Below are positions 8,978 to 18,453 of a stretch of 64,000 bases of DNA, piece after piece. Below the pieces are notes generated by a model. That model was not told the DNA's origin and ran no database searches. It saw nothing but the letters and a program-made list of their open reading frames with translations. Source of the DNA: Ga0077536 sp943370145. GTDB lineage: Bacteria > Pseudomonadota > Gammaproteobacteria > Ga0077536. A program made the translations under genes and the position numbers. The stretch is from the NCBI GenBank assembly GCA_943370145.1, contig CALRPY020000003.1, positions 1 to 64,000 of the forward strand, in the 5' to 3' direction. Each line of letters starts with the position of its first letter. Within the stretch, counting starts at the first letter, position 1.

Positions 8978-11356
8978 TCAAGCGTTCGCCGACCCGGCAC
9001 ACCACTGTCGCCACATGTCGCGGAACGCGGCCTCGACGTCCCGCGCGAAGGCCGGCGCGTCCAACAGCGGCGAGGACGCGAGCCTCGAACGCAATCCCGA
9101 GCGCACCCGCGCCAGTGCATCCACATCCCCGGCCAGCCGACGGCAGCACGCCACGTAACCCGCCGCGTCCGCCACGGCATACTCCGCGCAACCCGCCGCG
9201 CCCAGCACGCTCAGCGACGCCCTCGACAGGAAGGTGTCCCCGCGCAGCGCCACCACCGGCAGGCCCATCCACAGCGCGTCGCAGGTCGTGGTGCCGCCGT
9301 TGCACGGGAATGGATCGAGCGCGATATCGACCTCGGCGAACGTCGCGACGTAACGCTCGCGCGGCAGGCGGTCGTGGAGCAGCACCCGCTCGCGCCCGAT
9401 ACCCAGTTCGGCGAAGCGCGCCCACAGCGAGTCCTGCGTCTCACCGGACGGCACCGTGATCATCACCAGCCGCGAAGCCGGCACCGCGTGCAGCACCTCG
9501 GCCCACAGTTCGACGACCTGCGGACCGATCTTCGTGTAGCTGTTGAAGGAGCCGAAAGTCACGTGGCCCTTCGCCAGCGCCGGCAGCGCCGATACCTCGC
9601 CCTGCATGTCCGCGAACGGCTGATAGCACCACAGGCTGTGCGGCAGCCGGTACAGGCGCTCGGTGTAGAGGGCTTCGCTCTTGCCCGGCGGCTCGGCCAC
9701 CGCGTCGGTCAGGCGCCAGTCCATCGCTTCCAGCCCCGTCGTCGCGGGATAGCCGAGATACGTGACCTGCACCGGCGCCGGCTTGCGCGCCAGCGCGAGC
9801 AGCCGGCCGTTCGCGGTGTGCCCCGCCAGGTCCACCAGCACGTCGATGCCGTCGGCGTTGATGCGCGCGGCGAGCGCCTCGTCGGAGAGGCCGACCGTGT
9901 CGTGCCAGTGGTCGACGAGTCCGCGCAGGCGCGCGGTGACGGCATCCGGCGCGGCGACCTCGGCATAGGCATGGACTTCGAAGGCCGTGCGATCGTGTTC
10001 GCGCAGCAGGGGTTCGAGGAACAGCGCGCAGGCGTGGGCGCGGAAATCGGGTGACACGTAGCCGAGCTTCAGCCGCCGCGCGGGCGCGCGCTCATTGGCG
10101 AGCGCGCAGCGCGGCAGGTCCGCCGCGTGGCGGCGCGCCCAGTCGCGGTGAAGTTCGAGTTTCTGCGCCGGCGGAATGTCGTCGGTGTAGGCCAGCGTGA
10201 ACAGGAAATTGCTGTGCGCGGCCGAGTAGTCGGGGCGCAGTTCGACCGCACGGGCAAACGCGTCGAGCGCGCCGGCAAGGTTCCCTTCGGCCTTGCGCAC
10301 GTGTCCGAGGTTGTTCCAGGCCTCGGGGAAATCGGGTTGCGCGGCGAGCGCGGTCTCGAGTGAGGCGCGGGCCTCGGCCTGGCGGCCGAGTTGTGACAGC
10401 ACGACGGCGAGGTTGCTGTGCGTGGTCGCGCAGCCGGGCCGCAGGCGCAGCGCGGTCCTGAAACAGGACTCGGCGCGTGCATGGTCCCCGCGCTGCGCGT
10501 GCAGGCGGCCGAGATTCACGTGCACGTCCGGCTGCGCCGGATCGATGGCAAGCGCCTGCCCGAACGCCTCCAGGGCGCGGGCGGGCTGGCCGAGCTTCAT
10601 GAGTGCCGCGCCGAGATTGTTCCAGGCGTCCAGCAACGCCGGCCTGACCGCGACGGCCTGCGCATGACAGTCCCGCGCCTCCTCCCAGCGTCCGAGCCGC
10701 TGCAACGCGGCGCCAAGATCGTTGAGTGCCTCGGGGAAAACGGGCTGCTGCTCGAGCGCTCGCGTGAAACAGCCGACCGCCTCCTGCGCCCGGCCGAGAT
10801 CGAGCAGCGCCTGTCCGAGCTGGCGCCAGGCAACGGGAAAGCATGGCTGAGCCGTGACGGCCGCGGCGAACTGCGCGAGCGCTTCCTCGCGCGCACCGGC
10901 GCGCCAGCGCAGGCTGCCGAGCAGGCGGTGCCCGGCCGCGAGCGGCTGTGCCGCCAGCAAATCGGTCAGCACGCGCTCGGCGCGCGCGTCGTCACCGCGC
11001 TCGACGAGGGCATTGGCGAGATTCAGTCGCGCCTCGGCCAGCGAACCGTCGAGCGCGATGGCGCGCTCGTACAGGGCGATGGCCTCGTCGAGCGCGCCCT
11101 GCTCCGCGCGCACCATGCCGAGATTGCCGAGCGCCGCGGCAAAGCCGGGCCGCAGCGTCACGACCCGCTCGAGCAGGCGCTGCGCCTGGCCGAGGTCGCC
11201 GCGATCGCGCTCGACCACGCCGAGCAGGTGCAAGGCATCGACGTGGTTGCGCTCGCGCGCGAGCACCCGGCGATAGGCCGCCGCGGCGACGTCGATCCTG
11301 CCCGCGCGATGTTCACGCACGGCATCCTCGAGCAGGCGGCGTGTCGCGGCGTTCAT
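8978..11356 (-). CDS. TPR-containing O-GlcNAc transferase-like protein (GT41 / SPINDLY type)
   Basis: 792 aa. The N-terminal ~400 residues are tandem tetratricopeptide repeats (many units of the form A-LxNLGxxLxxxGRxxEA). The C-terminal ~380 residues are the split GT41 catalytic domain: GYVSPDFRAHACALFLEPLL with the conserved His, DVLVDLAGHTANGR, VQVTYLGYPATTG, HVTFGSFNSYTKI with the UDP-contacting Lys, and PCNGGTTTCDALWMG. Such enzymes move a sugar from a UDP-sugar to Ser/Thr of proteins. The start ATG at 11356 overlaps the upstream transferase stop as ATGA. Together with flagellins 3 kb away this suggests flagellin glycosylation (inference). Longer open sequence upstream belongs to the neighbour in another frame. 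Confidence 0.85.
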   Translation of the reverse strand: MNAATRRLLEDAVREHRAGRIDVAAAAYRRVLARERNHVDALHLLGVVERDRGDLGQAQRLLERVVTLRPGFAAALGNLGMVRAEQGALDEAIALYERAIALDGSLAEARLNLANALVERGDDARAERVLTDLLAAQPLAAGHRLLGSLRWRAGAREEALAQFAAAVTAQPCFPVAWRQLGQALLDLGRAQEAVGCFTRALEQQPVFPEALNDLGAALQRLGRWEEARDCHAQAVAVRPALLDAWNNLGAALMKLGQPARALEAFGQALAIDPAQPDVHVNLGRLHAQRGDHARAESCFRTALRLRPGCATTHSNLAVVLSQLGRQAEARASLETALAAQPDFPEAWNNLGHVRKAEGNLAGALDAFARAVELRPDYSAAHSNFLFTLAYTDDIPPAQKLELHRDWARRHAADLPRCALANERAPARRLKLGYVSPDFRAHACALFLEPLLREHDRTAFEVHAYAEVAAPDAVTARLRGLVDHWHDTVGLSDEALAARINADGIDVLVDLAGHTANGRLLALARKPAPVQVTYLGYPATTGLEAMDWRLTDAVAEPPGKSEALYTERLYRLPHSLWCYQPFADMQGEVSALPALAKGHVTFGSFNSYTKIGPQVVELWAEVLHAVPASRLVMITVPSGETQDSLWARFAELGIGRERVLLHDRLPRERYVATFAEVDIALDPFPCNGGTTTCDALWMGLPVVALRGDTFLSRASLSVLGAAGCAEYAVADAAGYVACCRRLAGDVDALARVRSGLRSRLASSPLLDAPAFARDVEAAFRDMWRQWCAGSANA

Positions 11357-13521
11357 GCCGCCCCGCCCGTCGCGCACCACTGGCGCCACATCTCGCGCAT
11401 GGCCGCTTCGACGTCGCGCGCGAATGCCGGCGCATCCGTCAGCGCGGAGGCGGCGACGCGCTCGCGCAGGCCCGCGCGCGTCGCGGCCAGCGCATCGAGG
11501 TCGGCGGCGAGCGCGCGGCAGACCGCGATGTAGCCCGCAGCGTCGTCCGCCGCCCATTCGGCGCAATCCGCCGCCGTCAAAACGCTGAGCGCCGCGCGCG
11601 ACAGGAAACTGCCGCCGCGCAGCGCAACCACCGGCAAGCCCATCCACAGGCAGTCGCAGGTCGTGGTGCCGCCGTTGCAGGGAAAGGGGTCGAGCGCGAT
11701 GTCGACGTCGCCAAAAGCCGCGAGGTAGGCATCGCGGCCGAGCCGGCCGTGCAGCTCGACGCGTGCGCGCGGGATGCCCAGCGCTTCGAACCGCGCCCAC
11801 AATTCGGACTGGGCATCGCCCTCGGGCACGGTGATCAGCTTGATCCGCGATCCGGGCACCGCGTGCAACACCTCGGCCCACAGTTCGACGACGCGCGGGC
11901 CGACCTTCGTGTAGCTGTTGAAAGAGCCGAACGTCACGTGGCCGCGCGCCGCCGCGGGCAGCGGCGACACCGGCGCGCGCATGTGGGCCGGCGGCTGGTA
12001 GCACCACAGGCTGTGCGGCAAGCGGTACAGCCGTTCGGTATAGAGATGTTCGCTCGCCCCTTCCGGCTCGGCGACCGCGTCGGTGAGGCGCCAGTCCATG
12101 GCCTCGAGGCCCGTCGTGGCGGGATAGCCGAGCCAGGTCAGCTGCACGGGCGCGGGCTTGCGCGCGAAGGTCAACAGGCGCCCGCCGGCGGTGTGGCCAG
12201 CGAGGTCCACCAGGATGTCGATGCCGTCCCCCGCGATCCGTGCGGCGAGCTGGTCATCGGACAGCCCGACGGTGTCGTGCCAGACATCGACGAGTTCGCG
12301 CAGGCGCGCCGTCACCGCGTCCGGCTGCGCAACCTCGGCGTAGGCGTGGACCTCGACCACCGCCCGGTCGTGCTCGCGCAGCAGGGGCTCCAGGAAGAAC
12401 GCGCAGGCGTGGTTGCGGAAGTCCGGCGACACGTAACCGACGCGCAGCCGGCGGAACGGGTCGCGATCGTTCGCTGGCGCGAGGCGTGGCAGCGGGTCCG
12501 CGTGTCGCTGCGCCCAGTCGCGATGGAATTCGAATTTGCGCCCGGCCGCGATCTCGTCGGTCATCGCCAGCGTGAACAGGAGGTTCGAGTGCGCGGCGGC
12601 CCAGTCCGGACGCGCCGCGACCGCCCGGCTGTAACAGACCAGCGCGTCGCCGATGCGCCCCTGCACCTTGCGCAGGCTGCCGAGGTTGAGGTGGGCCTCC
12701 GCCAGGCCGGGGTCGAGTTCGATGGCGCGCTCGAACAGCGCGGCGACGCGTTCGGTCTGTCCGGCGTCGTCCTTGAAAGAGTTGGCCAGGTTGTAGTGCG
12801 CGATGGCGGACGCCGGCGCCAGTCGCAGCGCTTCCTCGTAAGCCACGATCGCGGCCTCGCGTTGGCCCAGCTCGGTCAGCGCGGTGCCAAGGTTGTTCCA
12901 GGCGTCGGCGGACGCCGGCGCGCAGGTCACTGCGAGCTTGTACAGTTCGACCGCCTCGGCCTGCCGGCCACGGCACCGCAGCACGTTGCCGCAGTTGATC
13001 AGCGCCTCCGGGAACAGGGGCTTCAGGCCCAGTGCGCGCTCGTAGCTCGCCAGCGCTTCCTCGGGCCTGCCGTAATCGCGCAACGCGTTGGCGAGGTTGA
13101 AGTGCCCCTCCGCCGACGCCGGCCTGACCCGCAGCGCCCGGTGATGGCGGATCACCGCCCCAGCGGCGTCCCCGCGTTCCAGCAGCAGGCAGCCCAGGTC
13201 GTTGAGCACGTCGGGGTCCTCCGGCGCGAGCGACTCGGCGCGCCGCAGCCAGTCGAGCGCCGCCTCCGGGCGCCCGCACAGCCGCAGCACCAGGGCAAGG
13301 ACGATCATTGCGCCGACATTCCCGGGCTCCCGCTCGAGCACCGCGCGGGCACCGCGGGTGGCCGCTGTCGGGTCGCCTTCAGCGAGGCTGGCGCGGGCCT
13401 GCGCGAGCAGGGTCGCGACGGTCGGCGCGGGTGCTGGCGCGCCACAGCATTGCTTGTACTTGCGACCGCTGCCGCAGGGGCACGGGGCTTTGCGGGACAA
13501 CTGGGTGTTCGGCTGGTTCAT
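11353..13521 (-). CDS. TPR O-GlcNAc transferase-like protein with N-terminal SEC-C zinc motif
   Basis: 722 aa, a paralogue of the next gene with the same TPR array and GT41 domain (GYVSPDFRNHACAFFLEPLL, FGSFNSYTKVGP, PCNGGTTTCDCLWMG). It adds an N-terminal SEC-C motif, KAPCPCGSGRKYKQCCG, at residues 11-27; this small zinc finger is known from SecA tails and may help bind a partner. The start MNQPNTQL at 13521 puts SEC-C at the very N-terminus; a start at 13596 is possible but has no clear ribosome site. It is first of the two-gene minus-strand operon, divergent from the flagellin genes across a ~1 kb gap. Confidence 0.85.
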   Translation of the reverse strand: MNQPNTQLSRKAPCPCGSGRKYKQCCGAPAPAPTVATLLAQARASLAEGDPTAATRGARAVLEREPGNVGAMIVLALVLRLCGRPEAALDWLRRAESLAPEDPDVLNDLGCLLLERGDAAGAVIRHHRALRVRPASAEGHFNLANALRDYGRPEEALASYERALGLKPLFPEALINCGNVLRCRGRQAEAVELYKLAVTCAPASADAWNNLGTALTELGQREAAIVAYEEALRLAPASAIAHYNLANSFKDDAGQTERVAALFERAIELDPGLAEAHLNLGSLRKVQGRIGDALVCYSRAVAARPDWAAAHSNLLFTLAMTDEIAAGRKFEFHRDWAQRHADPLPRLAPANDRDPFRRLRVGYVSPDFRNHACAFFLEPLLREHDRAVVEVHAYAEVAQPDAVTARLRELVDVWHDTVGLSDDQLAARIAGDGIDILVDLAGHTAGGRLLTFARKPAPVQLTWLGYPATTGLEAMDWRLTDAVAEPEGASEHLYTERLYRLPHSLWCYQPPAHMRAPVSPLPAAARGHVTFGSFNSYTKVGPRVVELWAEVLHAVPGSRIKLITVPEGDAQSELWARFEALGIPRARVELHGRLGRDAYLAAFGDVDIALDPFPCNGGTTTCDCLWMGLPVVALRGGSFLSRAALSVLTAADCAEWAADDAAGYIAVCRALAADLDALAATRAGLRERVAASALTDAPAFARDVEAAMREMWRQWCATGGAA

Positions 13522-13837
13522 GCCGAGCGGCTTACAAAATTCGCGCCATTCGTCAATTAACTGAAAATCCGGTCTTTTTTTTGGGCTCAGCGGCAATCAA
13601 TCGCCTGCTGGCGGCGGTTTCATGCCGCTCGCGTCGCCATTCCGACAGTGCGCGCGTGACGCATCCGCCGGCTCCATGCGGTAAGGGCGTTCTTGCTCAC
13701 CTTTTCCCCAGCCGTGTGAGATGAACTCGCAGCTTGCCGGGCTTGGGAACAGTCACCGGGAACGCCCAGAACACCGAGGGCGGTGGCGTGGACAGGTGCT
13801 AACTGGAGGTCAGTGCCGCGACTGAGGCGAATCCCGT

Positions 13838-14040
13838 AACTCACCGTTCTTCTCCGTGCTCCGTGGTAGCAATGCGGCCTCTGGTGCCGCGGACACGCCT
13901 GGTTTCACCACTGAGGGCACGGAGGACACTGAGAAGACGCATTTTTCGAGCGTGGCCCGGGCAAAGGTCATGCCTTTGACCGCTGGCTCAGCCCCACTCG
14001 AAAAATCCCGGTGTTCTCTGTGCTGTCGGTGGCCCTTGAG
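13838..14040. repeat. Inverted-repeat element of the CACGGAGGACACTGAG type, copy 1
   Basis: The left half, GGTTTCACCACTGAGGGC then ACGGAGGACACTGAGAAGAC, is at 13901-13937. The right half, GGTGTTCTCTGTGCTGTCGG, starts at 14010 and runs to GTGGC. Inside, ATTTTTCGAG (13941) faces CTCGAAAAAT (13998) and CAAAGG faces CCTTTG in the loop. An extra right-half (TTCTTCTCCGTGCTCCGTGG) lies at 13848-13867. A related element lies at 49889-50043. No protein is encoded; it looks like a small non-autonomous or REP-like element. Confidence 0.7.
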
Positions 14041-14048
14041 AACGCAAC

Positions 14049-14080
14049 GTACCCGCGTCCCAAGTTGACCGGGAGACCGC
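14049..14080 (+). repeat. 32-bp direct repeat flanking the O-GlcNAc transferase pair, copy B
   Basis: GTACCCGCGTCCCAAGTTGA and the following CCGGGAGACCGC match 8883-8914 with four differences. The whole gene-free stretch 13522-14542 holds this unit, the inverted-repeat element before it and the GGCAA palindromes near the flagellin gene; I see no credible gene. Confidence 0.6.
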
Positions 14081-14375
14081 CCGGGTCGGGCGATATGAGG
14101 TGAGCTTCTGCCCACACGCAGCCTGAGCGCGGCAAACAGTCGCCGCCCGCCGGCGGCAAATCGCGACCGTCACGACACCACGAACACGCGCCAGCGTCGC
14201 GCCGGACCCTCGTTCCGCCCCGCAGGCCCCAAAACGGCTGGACCAGCCCGGCCGCCCAGCACGGAAAACCTGGCGGATCACTCAAATCACTGTCCCAATT
14301 GAGTTTTCCGCCAAGACAGCGCCCCCCGCGCAAAACCGGAAATGGTGTCTCCCGGCAAGCCGCTGCCGCCGCCCC

Positions 14376-14440
14376 GGCAATTTTTGCCGACTTCATCACA
14401 GAAACGCACAGGCCGACTGCGGAGGCGGCAACGGCTTGCC
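14376..14440. promoter_or_regulatory. GGCAA/TTGCC palindromes upstream of flagellin 1
   Basis: GGCAA-TTT-TTGCC is at 14376-14388 and GGCAA-CGGC-TTGCC at 14427-14440, about 100-165 nt before the flagellin start. The same palindrome type occurs upstream of the flgJ and flgB sigma-54 promoters. I could not read a good sigma-28 or sigma-54 promoter for flagellin 1 itself, so its promoter is unassigned. Binding by a flagellar regulator is inferred. Confidence 0.45.
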
Positions 14441-14542
14441 GTTAGCTGAGCCCGGGAGGCGGTGAATGCTCAGTCGAGCATATCCGCACAATCAGTACGG
14501 CAGGGTCGCACATCTCCCTCGCGACCCGCCTGGAGTCCTACG

Positions 14543-16045
14543 ATGCCTTCAGTCATCAATACGAACGTCCTGTCGATGACCGCGCAGCGCAACCTGAGCC
14601 GCGCGCAGTCCGAAATGAGTACCGCGGTGCAGCGCCTGTCCTCGGGCCTGCGCATCAACAGCGCCCGCGACGACGCGGCCGGCATCGCCGTCGCGACCCG
14701 CATGACCACCCAGATCAACGGCCTGTCCGTCGCCGTGCGCAATGCGAATGACGGCATCTCCGTCGCCCAGGTCGCCGAAGGCGCGATGGACGAGATGGTC
14801 AGGAACCTGAACCGCGCCCACGACCTCGCCGTCCAGGCCGCAAGCTACAACAACGCGACGGACCGCAACTCGCTGAACCAGGAGGTCAACCAGATCCTCG
14901 ACGAAATGGCGCGCATCTCGAACCAGACGCGCTACAACGGCGAGCGCATCCTGCAGGGTGACTTCAGCGCGGACTTCCAGATCGGCGCGTTCGTGAACGA
15001 AACCATCAACGTCTCGCTGACCTCGATGTCGCCGACCGGCATGGGCGTCGCGACCAACTACCAGGCGGTCTCCGGTTCGACCACCGATGAACTCGCCGGC
15101 CGCATCGCCCGCCAGTTCCACACCGCGCTCGGCGCCAACGGCTCGCTCGACGGCGCCGGCCTCGGCACCACGGTCGCCGCCGGCTCGAACTCCGTCGACA
15201 AGATCAACGCGATTAACGCGAAGACCAGCGACAACGGCATCAGTGCCTTCTCTTACGGCAACGGCCTGGTCGGCAGCTCGATCGCGACCAACGGCACCTC
15301 GGCGAGCGTCACCGACGGCCTTGCCGCCGGCGCGCTGACCATCAACGGCGTGAGCATCGGCGCCGTCGCGAGCGGCGCGAGCAACGACAACGTCGCCACC
15401 AACCTGGTGGCCGCGATCAATTCGCTGAGCTCGCAGCACGGCGTGACCGCGACCTTCGTCACCAACCTCGACGGCGCGGGCGCCGGCACCAACGGCCGCA
15501 TCGTGCTCAGCAACACCACCGGCAGCGCGATCTCGGTGACGGCCAATACCTCGGTCGACGGCGGCATCGGCAGCTTCTTCGCCGCCGGCAGCACCGCGGT
15601 CGGCGCGGGCCAGAACGGCGCCATCGTGCTCAACGACTCCCTCGGCGACACCGGCGTCACCATCGAGTCCTCCGCCACGGCACTCGCCCTCACCGGCGCC
15701 AGCGCCACCTCGACGACCCTGACGGACCAGACGCTCTTCGGCCAGACGATCACCACCACCGGCAACGCCAACCTGTCGATGATCGTCTTCGAAAAAGCGC
15801 TCGACTCCATCAACGCCAACCGGGCGACGATCGGCGCGAAGCTGAACCGCCTCGAAGCCGTGGTGCGCAACCTCGAGAACGTGCGTGAAAACGTGTCGGC
15901 CGCGCGCAGCCGCATCCAGGATGCGGACTTCGCCGAGGAAACCGCCCGCATGACACGCTCGCAGATCCTGCAGCAGGCCGGCACCGCGATGGTCGCCCAG
16001 GCCAACCAGGCGCCGCAGAGCGTGCTCGCGCTGCTCCAGGGCTAA
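14543..16045 (+). CDS. fliC: Flagellin 1
   Basis: 500 aa filament subunit exported by the flagellar type III system. The N-terminal D0/D1 helices (SVINTNVLSMTAQRNL, LSSGLRINSARDDAAGIAVA) and C-terminal D1/D0 (NVRENVSAARSRIQDADFAE, ILQQAGTAMVAQANQ) are canonical. The centre is enlarged and contains a hook-IN-type module (AAGALTINGVSIGAVASGA...VAAINSLSSQHGVTA). The start MPSVINTN at 14543 has GGAGTC about 6 nt upstream; an earlier ATG at 14462 would add a non-flagellin leader. It is a near twin of the gene at 16727, with identical length and a ~150-bp stretch almost identical in DNA, which suggests duplication with gene conversion. Thr/Ser-rich surface regions are plausible glycosylation sites. 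Confidence 0.95.
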   Translation: MPSVINTNVLSMTAQRNLSRAQSEMSTAVQRLSSGLRINSARDDAAGIAVATRMTTQINGLSVAVRNANDGISVAQVAEGAMDEMVRNLNRAHDLAVQAASYNNATDRNSLNQEVNQILDEMARISNQTRYNGERILQGDFSADFQIGAFVNETINVSLTSMSPTGMGVATNYQAVSGSTTDELAGRIARQFHTALGANGSLDGAGLGTTVAAGSNSVDKINAINAKTSDNGISAFSYGNGLVGSSIATNGTSASVTDGLAAGALTINGVSIGAVASGASNDNVATNLVAAINSLSSQHGVTATFVTNLDGAGAGTNGRIVLSNTTGSAISVTANTSVDGGIGSFFAAGSTAVGAGQNGAIVLNDSLGDTGVTIESSATALALTGASATSTTLTDQTLFGQTITTTGNANLSMIVFEKALDSINANRATIGAKLNRLEAVVRNLENVRENVSAARSRIQDADFAEETARMTRSQILQQAGTAMVAQANQAPQSVLALLQG

Positions 16046-16127
16046 TCGAAAGGCTGGATAAACAAGGTTGCGGGCGGCGGACCAGAAGAGGCCCCGCCCC
16101 CACCCTGTACCTACGGAGGTACATGCC

Positions 16128-16505
16128 ATGAGTGAACGTGAATCGATTGCGAGGCTCAGCGAAGCCACTGCAGCACGTGCCTATGCGAAGAGCGCGTCGA
16201 CGCGCGCGCCGACCAATGCGGTGCAGGCGTTCTCCGAACCGGCGGCAAACAATGCCGAGGTTCCGCCCGTCGCCGTCGACCCGATGCAGCTGCAGAAGCT
16301 TATCGTCGAAATCAAGGAACAGGTGCAGAACGTGCAGCGCTCACTGCAGTTCTCGGTTGACGAGGAGTCGGGCGCGACGGTGGTGAAGGTGATCGACAGC
16401 CAGACCAAGGAAGTGATCCGCCAGATCCCGGCGGAGGAGATGCTGACCATGGCGAGCCGCCTGCGCTCGGCCGCGGGAGGCCTACTGCTGGCGGACACCG
16501 TCTAG
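16128..16505 (+). CDS. flaG: FlaG family protein
   Basis: 125 aa. The C-terminal ~75 residues form the FlaG domain (LQFSVDEESGATVVKVIDSQ, then TKEVIRQIPAEEMLTMASRL). The N-terminus is low-complexity. FlaG proteins sit between flagellin and fliD in polar flagella and limit filament length; loss gives longer filaments in Pseudomonas and Campylobacter (family knowledge). ACGGAGGT at 16113-16120 is a strong ribosome site for the ATG at 16128. The gene lies between the two flagellins rather than directly before fliD, as if the second flagellin was inserted after it or duplicated across it. Confidence 0.9.
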   Translation: MSERESIARLSEATAARAYAKSASTRAPTNAVQAFSEPAANNAEVPPVAVDPMQLQKLIVEIKEQVQNVQRSLQFSVDEESGATVVKVIDSQTKEVIRQIPAEEMLTMASRLRSAAGGLLLADTV

Positions 16506-16602
16506 GCGCGGGGCGCACCCCGAAAAACGCGACCTGGGCCACAGTTCCGGCCTCTCGCAGACGCTGGTGACCTTCCGGTCCCGGCGCGTCACCCGTTGGG
16601 CC

Positions 16603-16629
16603 TAAAGTAAATCTCCACGCCGTCGATAG
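16603..16629 (+). promoter_or_regulatory. FliA (sigma-28) promoter of flagellin 2
   Basis: TAAAGTAA (16603-16610), 11 nt, then GTCGATAG (16622-16629) match the sigma-28 consensus TAAAGTTT-N11-GCCGATAA at the key positions with exact spacing. Transcription would start near 16636, leaving a ~90-nt leader before the ATG at 16727. Confidence 0.85.
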
Positions 16630-16726
16630 CTCTCGCGGGAGACGGGGCCGTTCACACGATCGGTCCGGTCATTCAAGCTTGACCCGGCATCGCGACTCCC
16701 ACGCGAGCAAGGGCTGGAGACAACTC

Positions 16727-18229
16727 ATGGCTTCTGTCATCAATACAAACATCCTTTCGCTCAACGCGCAGCGCAACCTGAGCCGCGCGCAGAACGAAAT
16801 GCAGACCGCGGTGCAGCGCCTGTCGTCCGGCCTGCGCATCAACAGCGCCCGCGATGATGCGGCGGGCATCGCCGTCGCGACCCGCATGACGACCCAGATA
16901 GGCGGCCTGTCCGTCGCCGTGCGCAACGCCAACGACGGCATCTCCGTCGCCCAGGTCGCCGAAGGCGCGATGGACGAGATGGTCAGGAACCTGAACCGCG
17001 CCCACGACCTCGCGGTGCAGGCCGCGAGCTACAACAATGCCACCGACCGGAATTCGCTGAACCAGGAAGTCTCGCAGATGCTCGACGAACTGGCGCGCAT
17101 CTCGAACCAGACGCGCTACAACGGCGAACGCATCCTGCAGGGTTCCTTCACGGCGGACTTCCAGGTCGGCGCGTTCGTCAACGAAACCATCAACGTCTCG
17201 CTGAGTTCGATGTCGCCGACCGAGATGGGCGTCGCGACCAACTATGGCACGATTGCGGGGCTTGACTCCGCGAATCTCGCGGGCCGTATCGCCCGCCAGT
17301 TCCACAATGCGCTGGGCAGCAACGGCTCGCTCGACGGCGCCGGCCTCGGCCAGGCCGTGGCCGCCGGCTCGAACTCGATGGACAAGATCAACGTCATCAA
17401 TGCCAAGACCACCGATACGGGCATCAGCGCCTTTGCCTACGGCAACGGCCTGGTCGGCAGCTCGATCGCGACCAACGGCACCTCGGCGAGCGTCACCGAC
17501 GGCCTCGCCGCCGGCGCGCTGACCATCAACGGCGTGAGCATCGGCGCCGTCGCGAGCGGCGCGAGCAACGACAACGTCGCCAACAACCTCGTCGCCGCGA
17601 TCAATTCGCTCAGCTCGCAGCACGGCGTGACCGCGACCTTCGTCACCGACCTCGACGGCGCGGGCGCCGGCACCAACGGCCGTATCGTGCTGACCAACAC
17701 CTCGGGCAGCGCGATGTCCGTGACGGCCAATACCTCGGTCGATGGCGGCATCGGAGCTTTCTTCGCCGCCGGCAGCACCGCGGTCGGCGCCGGCCAGAAC
17801 GGCGCCATCGTGCTCAACGACGCGCTCGGCGACAACAGCGTGGCCATCGAGTCCTCGGCGACCGCCCTGGCGCTGACCGGCGCGAGCACCACCGCGGCCA
17901 CGCTGACCGACATGACGCTGACCGGCCAGACCGTGACCACCCCGGCAAGCGCCAACCTCACGATGATCGTCGTCGAGAAGGCACTCGACACCATCAACGC
18001 CAACCGCGCGACGATCGGCGCGAAGCTGAACCGCCTCGAAGCCGTGATCCGCAATCTCGAGAACGTGCGCGAGAACGTGTCGGCCGCGCGCAGCCGCATC
18101 CAGGATGCGGACTTCGCCGAGGAAACCGCCCGCATGACGAAGTCGCAGATCCTGCAGCAGGCCGGCACCGCGATGGTCGCCCAGGCCAACCAGGCGCCGC
18201 AGGGCGTATTGCAGCTGCTCGGCAACTAG
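16727..18229 (+). CDS. fliC: Flagellin 2
   Basis: 500 aa, with the same D0/D1 ends and hook-IN-type central module as flagellin 1. Differences cluster before the module (TNYGTIAGLDSANLAGR versus TNYQAVSGSTTDELAGR) and after it. The start MASVINTN at 16727 has GGAGA about 6 nt upstream. It has its own clear sigma-28 promoter, while flagellin 1 does not show one, so the two may be expressed at different times or levels. The minus-strand open frame covering the gene is a GC-bias shadow. Confidence 0.95.
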   Translation: MASVINTNILSLNAQRNLSRAQNEMQTAVQRLSSGLRINSARDDAAGIAVATRMTTQIGGLSVAVRNANDGISVAQVAEGAMDEMVRNLNRAHDLAVQAASYNNATDRNSLNQEVSQMLDELARISNQTRYNGERILQGSFTADFQVGAFVNETINVSLSSMSPTEMGVATNYGTIAGLDSANLAGRIARQFHNALGSNGSLDGAGLGQAVAAGSNSMDKINVINAKTTDTGISAFAYGNGLVGSSIATNGTSASVTDGLAAGALTINGVSIGAVASGASNDNVANNLVAAINSLSSQHGVTATFVTDLDGAGAGTNGRIVLTNTSGSAMSVTANTSVDGGIGAFFAAGSTAVGAGQNGAIVLNDALGDNSVAIESSATALALTGASTTAATLTDMTLTGQTVTTPASANLTMIVVEKALDTINANRATIGAKLNRLEAVIRNLENVRENVSAARSRIQDADFAEETARMTKSQILQQAGTAMVAQANQAPQGVLQLLGN

Positions 18230-18245
18230 GCCTTCACCGCACCTG

Positions 18246-18310
18246 CCGCGCGGCGCTGAGCCGCGCGGTGGGCCTGCCTGCTCCGCCGGCAGCCGGGAAG
18301 CATTCCCGGC
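18246..18310. terminator. Two stem-loops after flagellin 2
   Basis: CCGCGCGGC-GCTGA-GCCGCGCGG at 18246-18268 is a perfect 9-bp stem, and GCCGGGAA-GCA-TTCCCGGC at 18292-18310 a perfect 8-bp stem. Neither is followed by a T-run, so they may act as mRNA 3' stabilisers or weak terminators. The rest of the 224-nt gap to fliD1 shows no clear promoter. Confidence 0.5.
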
Positions 18311-18453
18311 AGCTTGCCGGAAACCCTTCCCGCGTCCTGCGATCGCCGCCACGGAACCGGCGCGCGCCCCTGCGGAACTGACCCGCGCCCGCCGACTGTC
18401 CCCGCGACGCCGAGCCCTCCTGGCCCGGCACCCACTGGCGGGAAATTGCAGCG

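Noticed and set aside
11357..12007. Extension of the second O-GlcNAc transferase frame upstream into its neighbour
   Set aside because: The extension is an out-of-frame reading of the upstream transferase. The ATGA overlap at 11353-11356 gives the natural start.
14343..14420. Sigma-28 or sigma-54 promoter for flagellin 1
   Set aside because: GCCGACTT and GCCGACTG resemble -10 elements, but no TAAA box lies at the right distance, and GG..GC pairs are 8, 9 or 11 nt apart rather than 10.
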